Assembly: GCA_012719445.1 (NCBI GenBank)
Contig: JAAYAH010000224.1
Coordinates: forward strand, 30,618 to 94,617
Source of the DNA: Actinomycetales bacterium
GTDB lineage: Bacteria > Actinomycetota > Actinomycetes > Actinomycetales > Kineosporiaceae
Reading direction: 5' to 3'
Length of the DNA stretch: 64,000 nucleotides
Below the pieces are notes generated by a model, which was given only the letters and a program-made list of their open reading frames with translations, was not told the DNA's origin and made no database searches. Positions 9,558 through 18,105 of this stretch are shown here, one piece after another; the first letter of the stretch is position 1, and every line of letters starts with the position of its first letter. The translations under genes and the position numbers were made by a program.

Positions 9558-10130
9558 TCACGCCACGGCTGCCCTGATCGGCCAGTCCGACCCCGAGAGG
9601 ATGACCTGGGCTGCGGTACGGGTGCGGCCGTTGACGACGACCGGTGCCATGAGGTTAGCGGTCGTCCTGCCCTCGCCCCCGCCAACCGTGACGATCACCA
9701 GGACCAGCGCGTCGGCGGCGTCGGACAGCCCGAGCGCCGCGCAGGTCGCGTCGTCGAGTTCGAAGGCGTAGTCGGAGAAGAACGCCGACGGCACGACGAC
9801 GAGGAACCGGATCTCCGGCTGTTCGATGCTCCGCAGTTCGTAGAGCACCGGGACCGGTCCCGTCGCGTCCCCGTCGCCGGCTCCCGGTGCAGGGGACCGG
9901 TCGGCCCCGTCCGCGGGCTCCGGGTCGGCGGATCTCTCGTCCCCGAGGGTGACCAGGACGAACCGGGAGAGCCCCGGGAAGCCGGGCAGCGGACGGACGA
10001 AGCGGATCTCGGGGAGGGCGTCCTCGGCCCCCGGCGGTTCGGCGGTGTCCCCTGCCGGACCCGCCACGGGACCCGGCGTTCCGGGGCGCCCGTCCACCAC
10101 CTCGGCGAGGTCCTCGACGACGTTCTCCAC
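9558..10130 (-). CDS. fliW: Flagellar assembly factor FliW
   Basis: 190 residues from GTG 10128-10130 (VENVVEDLAEVV), with GAGGGAGGG upstream. The family blocks are IRFVRPLPGFPGLSRFVLV, FLVVVPSAFFSDYAFEL and ANLMAPVVVNGRTRTAAQVIL, all typical of FliW. FliW binds either flagellin or CsrA, so it releases CsrA when flagellin is low. After LVTLGDE there is an insert of about 30 Asp/Pro/Gly-rich residues before VLYELRSIEQPE. The gene is longer than usual (130-150 residues) because of this insert and the N-terminal tail. Its location directly upstream of csrA is the standard arrangement. Confidence 0.92.
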   Translation of the reverse strand: MENVVEDLAEVVDGRPGTPGPVAGPAGDTAEPPGAEDALPEIRFVRPLPGFPGLSRFVLVTLGDERSADPEPADGADRSPAPGAGDGDATGPVPVLYELRSIEQPEIRFLVVVPSAFFSDYAFELDDATCAALGLSDAADALVLVIVTVGGGEGRTTANLMAPVVVNGRTRTAAQVILSGSDWPIRAAVA

Positions 10131-10157
10131 CCGGGTCCCTCCCTCGGCAGACCGATC

Positions 10158-10184
10158 CGGTCGGCCACACGGCACGTTTCTCAA
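10158..10184 (-). promoter_or_regulatory. Weak sigma-28-like site ahead of fliW
   Basis: On the minus strand TTGA (10184-10181) is followed by 15 bases and GCCGACCG (10165-10158). The -10 half and the spacing fit the motif seen elsewhere in the cluster, but the -35 half (TTGA instead of TCAA) is poor. It could give fliW-csrA expression separate from the flgN operon. Confidence 0.3.
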
Positions 10185-10251
10185 CGTAGCGGATTCACTA
10201 CACAATGCCACGGTCTCGGGTCGCCGGTGGCCCGGTGCCCGGTGGGTCCTC

Positions 10252-10285
10252 GTCACCGGCGGATCCGGGTCACCGGCGGATCCGG
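10252..10285. repeat. Two tandem 17-bp copies beside the flgL stop
   Basis: The unit GTCACCGGCGGATCCGG is repeated exactly at 10252-10268 and 10269-10285, immediately after the flgL coding end (10287). Confidence 0.85.
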
Positions 10286-10286
10286 G

Positions 10287-11162
10287 TCATCGCAGGAAGT
10301 CCGCGAGCGAGGTCTGCAGCACCCGAGCGGCCGCGCCGAGGGCCGCCTCGTAGGCGACCCGCTGGGACTCCAGGTGCATGATCGCCTCAGGCATGTCGAC
10401 GTCCTCGTTCTGGCTGATCCTCGCGGTGAAGTCGATCTTCTCGCTGTCGAGGTTCGCCTTCGTCGTCTCCAGAGCCGCGGCCCTCGCCCCGACGTCGCCG
10501 AGCCCCTTGAGCACGGCGGACAGGTGCTCGTCCAGCTCCCCCAGGAGGTCGCCGAGGTTGTCGGGGTCGGTCAGCACGTCCTCCGCCGCCCGTTCCAGGG
10601 TGCCCGGCAGCAGGTCGGCGGCGACGTCGGTGCCCCGCACGTCGATCCGGAGGGTGGCGTCCCTGCTGATCCGGGACACGATCTCACCATCGTCACCGGT
10701 ATAGCCGCCCGAGGCGTCGACGGCCACGTCCCCCGGCGCCGTCCCCCCGAACACCGGCCGGTCCAGCCACCGGGTGTTGTAGAGACCGATGACGCTGTCC
10801 CGGATGACCGACAGTTCCTCGGCGATGGCCACCCGGCCCTCGTCGCTCATCGCACCGCTGCGCGCCGAGACCAGCAGGTCGCGGGCACGGTGGATCTGGT
10901 TGCTGATCCCGACGAGGGTGCTGTCGGTGATCCCCAGCCGACCGGTGGCGTCGCTGATGTTGCGCAGGTACTGCTCGTCGGCCCGCTTCTGCGAGCGCAG
11001 CTTCATCGACGACGCCGTCGCGGAGGGGTCGTCCCCCGGCCGGGTCAGCCGCCGGCCGCTGGACAACTGGTCCTGGTACTTCTTGGTCCGCGCCATCGCG
11101 TCCTGGATGCCGCGCAGCGCGGCATCGCTCATGGACCTGTGGGTCACCCGGGAGACGCCCAC
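10287..11162 (-). CDS. flgL: Flagellar hook-associated protein FlgL (HAP3)
   Basis: 291 residues from GTG 11160-11162, with GGAGGTGA seven bases upstream. The N-terminus RVTHRSMSDAALRGIQDAMARTKKYQDQLSSGRRLTRPGDDPSA is the flagellin-like D0/D1 helix of FlgL. The C-terminal helix (VAYEAALGAAARVLQTSLADFLR) closes the coiled pair. FlgL forms the second ring at the hook-filament junction. The stop of flgK is only five bases upstream. Order flgN-flgK-flgL is the standard export set. Confidence 0.93.
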   Translation of the reverse strand: MGVSRVTHRSMSDAALRGIQDAMARTKKYQDQLSSGRRLTRPGDDPSATASSMKLRSQKRADEQYLRNISDATGRLGITDSTLVGISNQIHRARDLLVSARSGAMSDEGRVAIAEELSVIRDSVIGLYNTRWLDRPVFGGTAPGDVAVDASGGYTGDDGEIVSRISRDATLRIDVRGTDVAADLLPGTLERAAEDVLTDPDNLGDLLGELDEHLSAVLKGLGDVGARAAALETTKANLDSEKIDFTARISQNEDVDMPEAIMHLESQRVAYEAALGAAARVLQTSLADFLR

Positions 11163-11167
11163 TCAGC

Positions 11168-12568
11168 TCACCTCCCGACCACGCCGGTGCGGTTGACGAG
11201 GACGTCGAGCATCTCGTCCACGGTGGTGATCACCCGGGCGGAGGCCTCGTAGGCGCGCTGGAAGAGGATCATGCTGGTGAGCTCCTCGTCCAGGTTCACC
11301 CCGGCGTCCGACTCCACCGCGACGTCGGCCGTCGTGAGCACGGCCTGCTGGACGTCGAGGGCGCGCTCCACGCTCTGCACCTGGACGCCGAGCTCGGTGG
11401 CCAGGTCGCGCCACAGCACGGCGGGACCCGGGCCGCCGAGCACCTGTTCCGCGTACCGGTCGTCGACGAGGTCGCCGATGGCCATCGCCACCGAGCCGTC
11501 GACGATCCCGGGCGCCGCGGCGATCGCGAGCTCGCTGGGATCGGTCACCACGACCGAGAGGGTCAACGCGTCCTCGCCCTCGAAGAAGTCCGAGCCGCCG
11601 GCCCCGTCGAGGGTGTACCCCCCCGCGTGCAGGGTGTTGACGGCGTCCCGCAGCGAGACCGCGACCGCGTCGACGTCGGCGGCGATCGCCGGGAAGTCGG
11701 CGCCGAGCACCCCGAGCAGACCGCCCGCCGCCCCGGAGGACACCGGCACGGTGGTGTCGTTCCAGACCAGCCGGGGCGGGTCGGTCACCGCCTGCGCCAG
11801 GTTCTCGCCGCCGACCAGGGTGAACGGCGACGCCGCCCGGCCCGACACGATGTCGATCCCGTTGACGTTCACCGACACCATGCCGTGCTCCCCCGGCACC
11901 GCGACCCCGCCGACCAGCTCACCCAGCGTCCGCACCAGCTGGTCGCGCTGGTCCTTGAGCTCGTTGACGGCCCGGCCGGCCATCTCGCCTTCCTGGATCC
12001 GCCCGTTGACCCCGGCCAGGTCGACGGCGGCCTGGTTGGCCTCGGCGACGGTGTTCTCCAGCTCGCCGTACGACATCCGCCAGCGCTCGGAGATCCCGGT
12101 GGCGACGAAGGCGAGCTGCTGGGCGACCGCCCGGCCGCGCTGGATGACCACGGATCCCGCGGAACTGTCCGTCGGGTGCTGGGCGACGTCGTGCCAGGAG
12201 ACGAAGAAGTCCTCGAGCACCGCCTGCAGCCCGGTGTCCCCTGGCTCGCCGAGGAGCTGCTCGACCCCGGTGAGCGCGCTCGACCTGGTCTCCAGGGCAC
12301 TCATCTTGCCCCCCGCGATGGCCCTGGCCCCCTCGAGGAAGGTGTCCCGGATCCGGACCACGCCGGTGACGTCGACCCCGCCGTAGGAGATGTCGGAGCC
12401 GGTGAAGATCCCGGTCGTGGGCGGGGCCCCGATCGCGGCGAGGTCGACCCGCTGCCTGGAGTACCCGGGGGTGTTCGCGTTGACGATGTTCTGGCTGGCG
12501 ACGTCCATCGCGCGCTGGGCGGCCCCCAGCCCGGAGACGGCGGTGTTCAGCGTGGAGAATCCCGACAT
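11168..12568 (-). CDS. flgK: Flagellar hook-associated protein FlgK (HAP1)
   Basis: 466 residues from ATG 12566-12568 (MSGFSTLNTAVSGLGAAQRAMDVASQNIVNANTPGYSRQRV). The motif SQNIVNANTPGYSRQ is diagnostic of axial proteins such as FlgK. The C-terminus LDEELTSMILFQRAYEASARVITTVDEMLDVLVN is the matching D0 helix. FlgK makes the first junction ring on the hook. The frame continues upstream to 12616, but that part lies against flgN and is not conserved. Only seven bases separate it from flgN. Confidence 0.95.
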   Translation of the reverse strand: MSGFSTLNTAVSGLGAAQRAMDVASQNIVNANTPGYSRQRVDLAAIGAPPTTGIFTGSDISYGGVDVTGVVRIRDTFLEGARAIAGGKMSALETRSSALTGVEQLLGEPGDTGLQAVLEDFFVSWHDVAQHPTDSSAGSVVIQRGRAVAQQLAFVATGISERWRMSYGELENTVAEANQAAVDLAGVNGRIQEGEMAGRAVNELKDQRDQLVRTLGELVGGVAVPGEHGMVSVNVNGIDIVSGRAASPFTLVGGENLAQAVTDPPRLVWNDTTVPVSSGAAGGLLGVLGADFPAIAADVDAVAVSLRDAVNTLHAGGYTLDGAGGSDFFEGEDALTLSVVVTDPSELAIAAAPGIVDGSVAMAIGDLVDDRYAEQVLGGPGPAVLWRDLATELGVQVQSVERALDVQQAVLTTADVAVESDAGVNLDEELTSMILFQRAYEASARVITTVDEMLDVLVNRTGVVGR

Positions 12569-12575
12569 CGCGGCC

Positions 12576-13094
12576 TCACAGCGTCCGGTCGACGGCTCGG
12601 GTGCCGGGACCGGCACGGAAGCTCCCGGTGCGTCCCCTGGCGTCGTAGCCCCGGGCGGCCCCCTCGTCGGACCCCGCGCCCGCCGCCCCGGCCCGCAGGC
12701 CGGTGAGGGCTGCCTGGACCGCGCCGGCGCCCGAGAGCACCAGCTGCCGGTTGGTCTCCGCCACGGCGGCCAGCTCGCCGGTCAGGGTGAGCAGCACCTG
12801 TCGGTGCTCCAGCAGGACCTCCGTCCACGGCGGCTGGGCCCCCGCCGCGAGCTGTTCGAGGCTCGCCCCCGGCGGCAGTCCGAGCTCCCGCGCGACGTCG
12901 TCGGCGACGGCGGCCCGCTGCAGCTCGACCACTCGTAGCTCGTCCAGCACCGTCTCGACCTCCGCGGTGGCGAGGCGCAACCAGCGGATCCGCCCGGCCG
13001 CCATCAGCAGCTGCTCGCACTCCATCCGGTAACTGAGGCGTTCCAGCAGCTCACGCTGGCGCCAGAGGACGGCTGCCAGATCCGGAAGGCTCAT
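12576..13094 (-). CDS. flgN: FlgN-like export chaperone
   Basis: 172 residues, largely alpha-helical: MSLPDLAAVLWRQRELLERLSYRMECEQLLMAAGRIRWL, with long Leu/Glu/Arg heptads to about residue 125. The tail (130-172) is Gly/Arg-rich. The length, helical character and position directly upstream of flgK-flgL identify it as FlgN, which escorts FlgK and FlgL to the export gate. The ATG is preceded by AGGAG. It is first gene of the minus-strand late operon and sits behind a good sigma-28 promoter. Sequence similarity alone would be weak, so context carries part of the call. Confidence 0.8.
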   Translation of the reverse strand: MSLPDLAAVLWRQRELLERLSYRMECEQLLMAAGRIRWLRLATAEVETVLDELRVVELQRAAVADDVARELGLPPGASLEQLAAGAQPPWTEVLLEHRQVLLTLTGELAAVAETNRQLVLSGAGAVQAALTGLRAGAAGAGSDEGAARGYDARGRTGSFRAGPGTRAVDRTL

Positions 13095-13131
13095 GACGGG
13101 CTCCTGGGGCGTGACTGACCGGTCCGAGGTC

Positions 13132-13158
13132 CTGTCGGCAGCGGACGGGGCGACCTGA
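13132..13158 (-). promoter_or_regulatory. Sigma-28 (FliA) promoter for flgN-flgK-flgL(-fliW-csrA)
   Basis: On the minus strand TCAG (13158-13155), 15 bases, GCCGACAG (13139-13132). The FliA consensus is TAAA/TCAA, 15 bases, GCCGATAA. Transcription would start about 30 bases before the flgN ATG. Confidence 0.65.
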
Positions 13159-13268
13159 GCGATCGCGCGGCGGCGACGCTGCGCCGCCCGGGTGATTCAC
13201 CCGCTCGGGCGGGTGGCGCCGGGCTCCCGGTCACTGGAGCGGCGCCGCCGTCCGGCCGATGGGAGAGG

Positions 13269-14273
13269 GTGACCGCAGCTCCGCTCTCGACCTCCTCGCC
13301 CCGGAGGCCGACCGGCACCGGTCCCGCGACCCTCGAGGAGCTGGTGACCGGCAACCTCGCGCTCGTCGGTCACCTGGCCCGGGAGGTCGCCGCACGGCTG
13401 CCCCGGCATCTCGACACCGACGACCTCGCCGGGGCCGGTGCCCTCGCCCTGGTCCAGGCCGCCCGCACCTACGACCCCGACCACGGCGTCCCGTTCGCCC
13501 GGTTCGCTGCGACACGGGTGCGCGGGGCGATGCTCGACCACATGCGCTCCCGGGACTGGGCCACCCGGTCGCTGAGGTCACGGGCCCGCGCCCTGGCCGC
13601 CGTCGCCGAGGAACTCACCGGCGCCCTGCACCGGGCCCCGACGGACGCCGAGCTGGCGACGGCGGCCGGGATGACCGAGTCCGAGGTCCGCGAGGTCAGG
13701 GACGGCACGAACCGGGCGGCGCTGCTGAGCCTCGACCCGGTCGGCGTCGGCGAGAACGGCCTCGCGGCGAACCTGACCGACACCGGGCCCCGGCCGGAGG
13801 AGGCGCTCATCGCCGCCGAGCGTCTCGGCTACCTGCGCGACGCCCTCGCCGAGCTGCCCGAGCGCCAGCGGCTCGTCGTCACCGAGTACTACCTGGAGCA
13901 GCACCAACTCACCGAGATCGCCGAGCGGCTCGGCGTCACCCAGTCCCGGGCCTCACAGCTCCGGGCGGAGGGCCTCGACCTGCTCCGGGACGCGCTGACC
14001 ACCCTGCTGCACACCGACGCCAGGGCGGGAGAGGGCGCCTCGGCCGGGTCGGCCGCCGACTCGGGGGCCTCGGGCGGAGCCGCTGCCAAGGCGGCGGACG
14101 GGCTGCGGGCCAGGCGGCGATCCGCCTACATCGAGGCGGTGGCCCGCCGGTCCCCGGTCCGGGAGCGTGCCGACGTGCAGGCCTACCTCGACGGGGCCGC
14201 CCTCGGGTCCCCCGGACGGGGGAACGGCGCAGGTCACCCGTCCGGCCCCGCCCGGACTCCTCAAGAGGCGTGA
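13269..14273 (+). CDS. fliA: RNA polymerase sigma factor for flagellar operons (FliA/WhiG type)
   Basis: 334 residues from GTG 13269. Sigma region 2 runs from about residue 25 to 105 (DTDDLAGAGALALVQAARTYDP, FARFAATRVRGAMLDHMRSRDW). Region 3 follows (ARALAAVAEELTGALHRAPTDAELATAAGM). Region 4 is LPERQRLVVTEYYLEQHQLTEIAERLGVTQSRASQLRAEGL at about 200-245. These are sigma-28 hallmarks, including the RDW segment. Normal FliA is about 240-260 residues. Here an extra 90-residue tail (Ala/Gly/Ser-rich, then RRRSAYIEAVARRSPVRERADVQAYL) follows region 4. The factor should read the TCAA/GCCGAT promoters across this locus. No flgM anti-sigma gene was seen nearby. Confidence 0.93.
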   Translation: MTAAPLSTSSPRRPTGTGPATLEELVTGNLALVGHLAREVAARLPRHLDTDDLAGAGALALVQAARTYDPDHGVPFARFAATRVRGAMLDHMRSRDWATRSLRSRARALAAVAEELTGALHRAPTDAELATAAGMTESEVREVRDGTNRAALLSLDPVGVGENGLAANLTDTGPRPEEALIAAERLGYLRDALAELPERQRLVVTEYYLEQHQLTEIAERLGVTQSRASQLRAEGLDLLRDALTTLLHTDARAGEGASAGSAADSGASGGAAAKAADGLRARRRSAYIEAVARRSPVRERADVQAYLDGAALGSPGRGNGAGHPSGPARTPQEA

Positions 14274-14287
14274 CCGCCGGCCGATAG
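14261..14287 (+). promoter_or_regulatory. Sigma-28 promoter of the flagellin gene
   Basis: TCAA (14261-14264), 15 bases, GCCGATAG (14280-14287): seven of eight -10 bases match the FliA consensus and spacing is exact. The -35 box is inside the 3' end of fliA. Transcription would start near 14294 with a leader of about 52 bases. Confidence 0.8.
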
Positions 14288-14312
14288 GTACCTCGAGCCG
14301 GTCCACGGACGA

Positions 14313-14345
14313 ACCGGCAGCGAGACCCGATCCAAGGAGGACACC
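14313..14345 (+). promoter_or_regulatory. Candidate CsrA-binding leader of fliC, with strong ribosome site
   Basis: The leader has a GGA motif in CCACGGACGA (14313-14322) and another inside the ribosome site AAGGAGGA (14334-14341), five bases before the ATG. Two GGA motifs, one on the ribosome site, is the CsrA pattern in the Bacillus flagellin leader. With fliW and csrA next door, translational control is likely. Confidence 0.5.
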
Positions 14346-15128
14346 ATGGGTCTGCAGATCAACCAGAACATCGCGGCGTTCAACTCCTACCGCAACCTGT
14401 CCATCACCGACGGCCAGATGGCCAAGTCGCTGGAGAAGCTGTCCAGCGGGTTCCGGATCAACCGGGCGGCCGACGACGCCGCAGGCCTGGCCATCTCCGA
14501 GGGCATCCGGTCGCAGGTCGGCGGCCTGCGGATGGGTGTCCGCAACGCCCAGGACGGGGTCTCGGTCGTGCAGACCGCTGAAGGTGCGCTCACCGAGATC
14601 CACGCCATGCTCCAGCGCATGAACGACCTGGCGGTGCAGTACAACAGCGGCACCCAGAACGACGACTCCAAGGCCGCCATCGATTCCGAGTTCACGGCCC
14701 TGACCGAGGAGATCGAACGGATCGGGTTGAACACGAAGTTCAACGGCACCGCGCTGTTCGAGGGGAACGAGATGGTCTTCCAGGTCGGCTACGACGCCGG
14801 GGACACCATCACGGTGACCAGCGAAGCCCTTGCCTCGGTCAGCGTCAGCGCCGCGGTCGACGACAGCGCCTCCGTCCAGGAAGCGATCACCACCATCTCG
14901 ACCCAGCGGGCCACGCTCGGTGCCCTGCAGAACCGGTTCGAGCACACGGTGAACTCGGTCAACGTCAGCATCGAGAACCTGTCCGCGTCCGAGAGCCGGA
15001 TCCGCGACACGGACATGGCGCTGGAGATGGTCTCGTTCACCAGGGCGCAGATCCTGTCCCAGGCGGGCACCGCGATGCTCGCCCAGGCCAACCAGGCACC
15101 GCAGGGCGTGCTCTCGCTGCTGCGGTGA
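14346..15128 (+). CDS. fliC: Flagellin (short, D0/D1 core)
   Basis: 260 residues. N-terminal MGLQINQNIAAFNSYRNLS, LSSGFRINRAADDAAGLAISE and NAQDGVSVVQTAEGAL form the D0/D1 helices. SRIRDTDMALEMVSFTRAQILSQAG and the end QANQAPQGVLSLLR form the C-terminal partner. Between them there are only about 60 residues, so the outer D2/D3 domains are absent and the filament surface should be plain. It is the major secreted subunit. It has its own sigma-28 promoter, a strong ribosome site, and a large hairpin right after the stop, consistent with a very abundant single-gene message. The neighbours fliW and csrA probably tune its translation. Confidence 0.97.
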   Translation: MGLQINQNIAAFNSYRNLSITDGQMAKSLEKLSSGFRINRAADDAAGLAISEGIRSQVGGLRMGVRNAQDGVSVVQTAEGALTEIHAMLQRMNDLAVQYNSGTQNDDSKAAIDSEFTALTEEIERIGLNTKFNGTALFEGNEMVFQVGYDAGDTITVTSEALASVSVSAAVDDSASVQEAITTISTQRATLGALQNRFEHTVNSVNVSIENLSASESRIRDTDMALEMVSFTRAQILSQAGTAMLAQANQAPQGVLSLLR

Positions 15129-15135
15129 GCAGCAC

Positions 15136-15173
15136 CGGTGGGGGCGGTCGCCCTGGCGCGACCGCCCCCACCG
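15136..15173 (+). terminator. Strong hairpin terminator after flagellin
   Basis: Perfect 16-base arms at 15136-15151 and 15158-15173 with a 6-base loop (CCTGGC), eight bases past the fliC stop. There is no T-run, as is common in high-GC actinobacteria. Confidence 0.85.
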
Positions 15174-15295
15174 TAACGACGTGAGGGGACGGCCTCGGGA
15201 CCCGTCCCCCACGGCACGGAAGTGCCGGGTGCCGTCCGGGTCCTACGCGCGTGGATCCGGTCGGTGCGCACCACACCGTCCCAGGGAGGGACGAC

Positions 15296-17140
15296 ATGTC
15301 CCAGATGAGCATCAGCGGGGTCTTCTCAGGGCTGGACACCGCGTCCATCGTCAGCCAGCTCGTCAGCGTCGAGGCCCGCCAGCAGCAGCTGGTGAAGGCC
15401 CGGATGAGCGGCGCCCAGAAGGCCGTCGACGCCTACGGCGCCCTCGTCACCTCGATGAAGAGCCTCTCCAGCCAGGCGACCACACTCGCCACGACCTCTG
15501 CCTGGGCGGGGACCTCGGTGACGTCCTCCTCGCCGACCGTCACCGCCGGCTCCACCGGCCTGCGCGCCGCCTCGGTCACCTTCGACGTGACCTCCGTCGC
15601 CAGGGCACACACCCTGGTCAGCGCGGACACCGCGGCGACCCTTCAGGACGTGGTCGCCGACGGCACGGTGACCCTGACCAAGGACGGCGACAGCCCGGTG
15701 GCGATCGAGGTCGGCAACGGGACCCTCGCCGAGGTCGTCGCCGCCATCAACTCCGCCGACCAGGGTGTCCTGGCCGCGGCCGTGCAGACGGCCCCGGGCC
15801 AGTACCGGCTCCAGGTGTCCTCGACGACCACCGGCGCGGCCAGCGGGTTCACCCTGGACGACGTCGACATGGGGCTGATGAACATCGCCTACCAGGGGTC
15901 CGACGCCACGATCTCGGTGGGCGAGCTGAACCCCTACACGATCACCTCGTCGACGAACACCTTCGACTCCGCCGTCGACGGGCTCTCCTTCACCGTGAGC
16001 GAGAAGGTCAACGGGGTCACCGTCAGCTCGACCCTCGACGGCACCAAGGTCGCCGACCAGGTCTCCGACCTCGTCGACTCGATGAACTCGCTGCTCGACG
16101 ACCTGGCACAGCAGACCGCCTGGAACGCCGAGACCAAGACCGGCGGGCCGCTGCTCGGCGAGTCGGTGGTCCGGCAACTCCAGCAGGGCATCCTCTCCCT
16201 GGTCGGCGACGCGAGCGCACCAGGGGTCGAGCTGGGCCGGTCCGGCAGGGTCAGCTTCGACCGGGCCGCGTTCGTCGAGGCGTTCGAGGCCGACCCGACC
16301 GCGGTGGCTACCGCCTTCGGCAGCGTCTCCTCCTTCGCCGCGGCACCAGGGGTCACCGGGAACGTCCAGGTGGTGCGGGCCCCGACGAACCGGGTGGCCG
16401 GGACCTACGCGCTGCAGGTCGCCGTCGCCGCGGCGAGGGAACGCTGGCGGATGGAGCCGCCCGGCGGGATCATCGCCGGCCAGACCGTGCTGATCATGCG
16501 CGGGTCGATGGTGCTCAGCTACACCGCCGGAGCGGGCGACACCCTCGCCGACGCCGTGGCCGCGGTCAATCTCCAGGCGGCGCACATGGGGCTGGGGATC
16601 GGAGCCGCCGTCGACGGCGCCAACATCGTGCTGACCTCGATCACCGCCGGATCCGCCGCGGCGTTCACCGCCTCGGTGAGCGGCGGCACCGCGGTCCAGG
16701 TCGTCGCCGGGACCGACGTCCAGGGCACCATCGACGGCCAGCCGGCCACCGGCTCGGGCACCTCGCTGTCCCTGCGGAACAGCACCAGCCCGGCCGACGG
16801 GATCGTGCTGTCCGTCGACGTCTCCGACGACGACGTCGCGGCCGGCGGCGGGGACGTGGGGTCGGTCACCTACGCGCCCTCGTTCGCGACCCGGCTGTCC
16901 GCCCTGCTCGACGACTACACCCGCACCGGCACCGGGCTGCTGGTCACCAGCCAGGAGGGCCGCGCCTCCGACGTCAAGGACCTGCAGGCCCAGATCGACG
17001 CCTGGGACCTGCGGCTGGAGGCCCGCCGGACCTCGCTGACCCGCCAGTTCACCGCGATGGAGACCCTGCTGGCGAACATGCAGAGCCAGATGTCGATGGT
17101 CTCCGGACTGAGGGTGAACATGCTCGGTGGGGACGCGTGA
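15296..17140 (+). CDS. fliD: Flagellar filament cap FliD (HAP2)
   Basis: 614 residues from ATG 15296, with GGGAGGG upstream. The N-terminus MSISGVFSGLDTASIVSQLVSVEARQQQLVKARM is the FliD signature. The C-terminal part RLSALLDDYTRTGTGLLVTSQEGRASDVKDLQAQIDAWDLRLEARRTSLTRQFTAMETLLANMQSQ is the typical coiled-coil pair of the FliD C-domain. It caps the growing filament and folds flagellin at the tip. The middle (about 200-500) has Ig-like Thr/Val/Gly-rich repeats; two flagellin-IN-like segments may be present. The next gene is fliS, the usual neighbour. I saw no sigma-28 box between the fliC terminator and this gene. Confidence 0.93.
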   Translation: MSQMSISGVFSGLDTASIVSQLVSVEARQQQLVKARMSGAQKAVDAYGALVTSMKSLSSQATTLATTSAWAGTSVTSSSPTVTAGSTGLRAASVTFDVTSVARAHTLVSADTAATLQDVVADGTVTLTKDGDSPVAIEVGNGTLAEVVAAINSADQGVLAAAVQTAPGQYRLQVSSTTTGAASGFTLDDVDMGLMNIAYQGSDATISVGELNPYTITSSTNTFDSAVDGLSFTVSEKVNGVTVSSTLDGTKVADQVSDLVDSMNSLLDDLAQQTAWNAETKTGGPLLGESVVRQLQQGILSLVGDASAPGVELGRSGRVSFDRAAFVEAFEADPTAVATAFGSVSSFAAAPGVTGNVQVVRAPTNRVAGTYALQVAVAAARERWRMEPPGGIIAGQTVLIMRGSMVLSYTAGAGDTLADAVAAVNLQAAHMGLGIGAAVDGANIVLTSITAGSAAAFTASVSGGTAVQVVAGTDVQGTIDGQPATGSGTSLSLRNSTSPADGIVLSVDVSDDDVAAGGGDVGSVTYAPSFATRLSALLDDYTRTGTGLLVTSQEGRASDVKDLQAQIDAWDLRLEARRTSLTRQFTAMETLLANMQSQMSMVSGLRVNMLGGDA

Positions 17141-17207
17141 TGCCGCCGACGTGAGCCGGTCCCACCCGACCCGACCCGCCACCCCGTGCACCCGCCAGGA
17201 GAGACCG

Positions 17208-17627
17208 ATGAGCAGCCTCGCCGCAACGCAGCGCTACGCCAGCGACGCAACGGAGACGGTCAGCCCGGCCCGGCTGGTGACGATGCTCTACGACCGGCTG
17301 ATCACCGATCTCGCGGTCGCCGAGGAGGCCATGCGGCGGGGCGACATCGAGGCCACGGGGTTCCGGGTCGGGCACGCGCAGGAGATCCTGCTCGAACTGC
17401 GCGGCACCCTGGACACCACGATGTGGCCCGAGGGCGAGGGACTCGCCAGCCTCTACGTGTGGATGGTCGGCGAACTCATGCAGGCCCGGCTGCGCAACCA
17501 GCCGCAGCGGATCGCGGACTGCCGGGACCTGGTGGAACCGTTGCGGGAGGCGTGGCACACCGCCCAGCAGAGCCTTGCCGGCGTCGACTCCCCCGTCGTC
17601 GGCGGCCGGGTCGACGGCGCGGCCTGA
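17208..17627 (+). CDS. fliS: Flagellin export chaperone FliS
   Basis: 139 residues from ATG 17208. The motif SPARLVTMLYDRLITDLAVAEEAMRRGD near the N-terminus is the FliS signature, and the helical body ends with LVEPLREAWHTAQQ. FliS binds the flagellin C-terminus and prevents early polymerisation. It lies 67 bases after fliD. A longer frame from 17127 is not conserved. The next gene starts 26 bases downstream. Confidence 0.93.
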   Translation: MSSLAATQRYASDATETVSPARLVTMLYDRLITDLAVAEEAMRRGDIEATGFRVGHAQEILLELRGTLDTTMWPEGEGLASLYVWMVGELMQARLRNQPQRIADCRDLVEPLREAWHTAQQSLAGVDSPVVGGRVDGAA

Positions 17628-17653
17628 CCCGCCCGACGAACTGGAGACCCCCC

Positions 17654-17977
17654 ATGTCCACCGCGTCCGGCAGCCCGGCCGAAGAGGTCTGGGCCAGCTA
17701 CTTCGCGGCGGTCGAGGCGGCGGCGCTGGCGGTCGCCGAGAAGTCCCGGCAGGGGCAGCTGCAGCCGTGGCCCGACCTGATCGCCCCCGGGGTGCCGTTC
17801 CCGGTGACGCTGGAGCGCCGCCGGGTGGAGGTGCTGGCCGTGATGGAGGGCGCCGTGCGGGAGGCCAGGATCCGCCGGGACGCCATCGCACAGGACCTCG
17901 CTGCCCTGCACCCGCCGCGGACGAAGGTCACCGACACCTCGGGCACGCTCGGGAGCCACCTCGACATGGTCGGGTGA
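17654..17977 (+). CDS. Small helical protein after fliS, possible FliT-like chaperone
   Basis: 107 residues from ATG 17654. It is mostly helical: SPAEEVWASYFAAVEAAALAVAEKSRQGQL, then LERRRVEVLAVMEGAVREARIRRDAIAQDLAALHPPR. There is no signal peptide or membrane segment. I do not recognise a named family. It occupies the place where fliT normally follows fliD-fliS, and size and helicity would suit such a chaperone, but that is inference from position. Confidence 0.6.
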   Translation: MSTASGSPAEEVWASYFAAVEAAALAVAEKSRQGQLQPWPDLIAPGVPFPVTLERRRVEVLAVMEGAVREARIRRDAIAQDLAALHPPRTKVTDTSGTLGSHLDMVG

Positions 17978-18010
17978 CCCGGCCGCGCAGGAGCCGGCGG
18001 CACCGACCGC

Positions 18011-18105
18011 CAGTGGCACGGACCGTGGGTGGCACGGACCGCCGGTGGGACGGACCGTGGGCGGGACGGACAGCCGGTGGCACGGACAGCGGGTGGGACG
18101 GACCG
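18011..18105. repeat. Six degenerate 16-bp tandem copies
   Basis: Units of the form GGTGGCACGGACCG alternate with GGTGGGACGGACCG and GGACAG variants. The array is non-coding and lies between the end of the late chaperone genes and the flgB operon. Confidence 0.75.

Noticed and set aside
13255..13262. GCCGATGG just before the fliA GTG as a sigma-28 promoter
   Set aside because: The -10 half is good but no TCAA/TAAA lies 14-17 bases upstream (nearest TCAC is 20 bases away).
15326..17191. Long minus-strand frame opposite fliD
   Set aside because: Shadow of fliD caused by high GC; no family motif.
18011..18105. Regular repeats that might be a CRISPR array
   Set aside because: Units of about 16 bases without unique spacers and without cas genes; a degenerate tandem repeat fits better.
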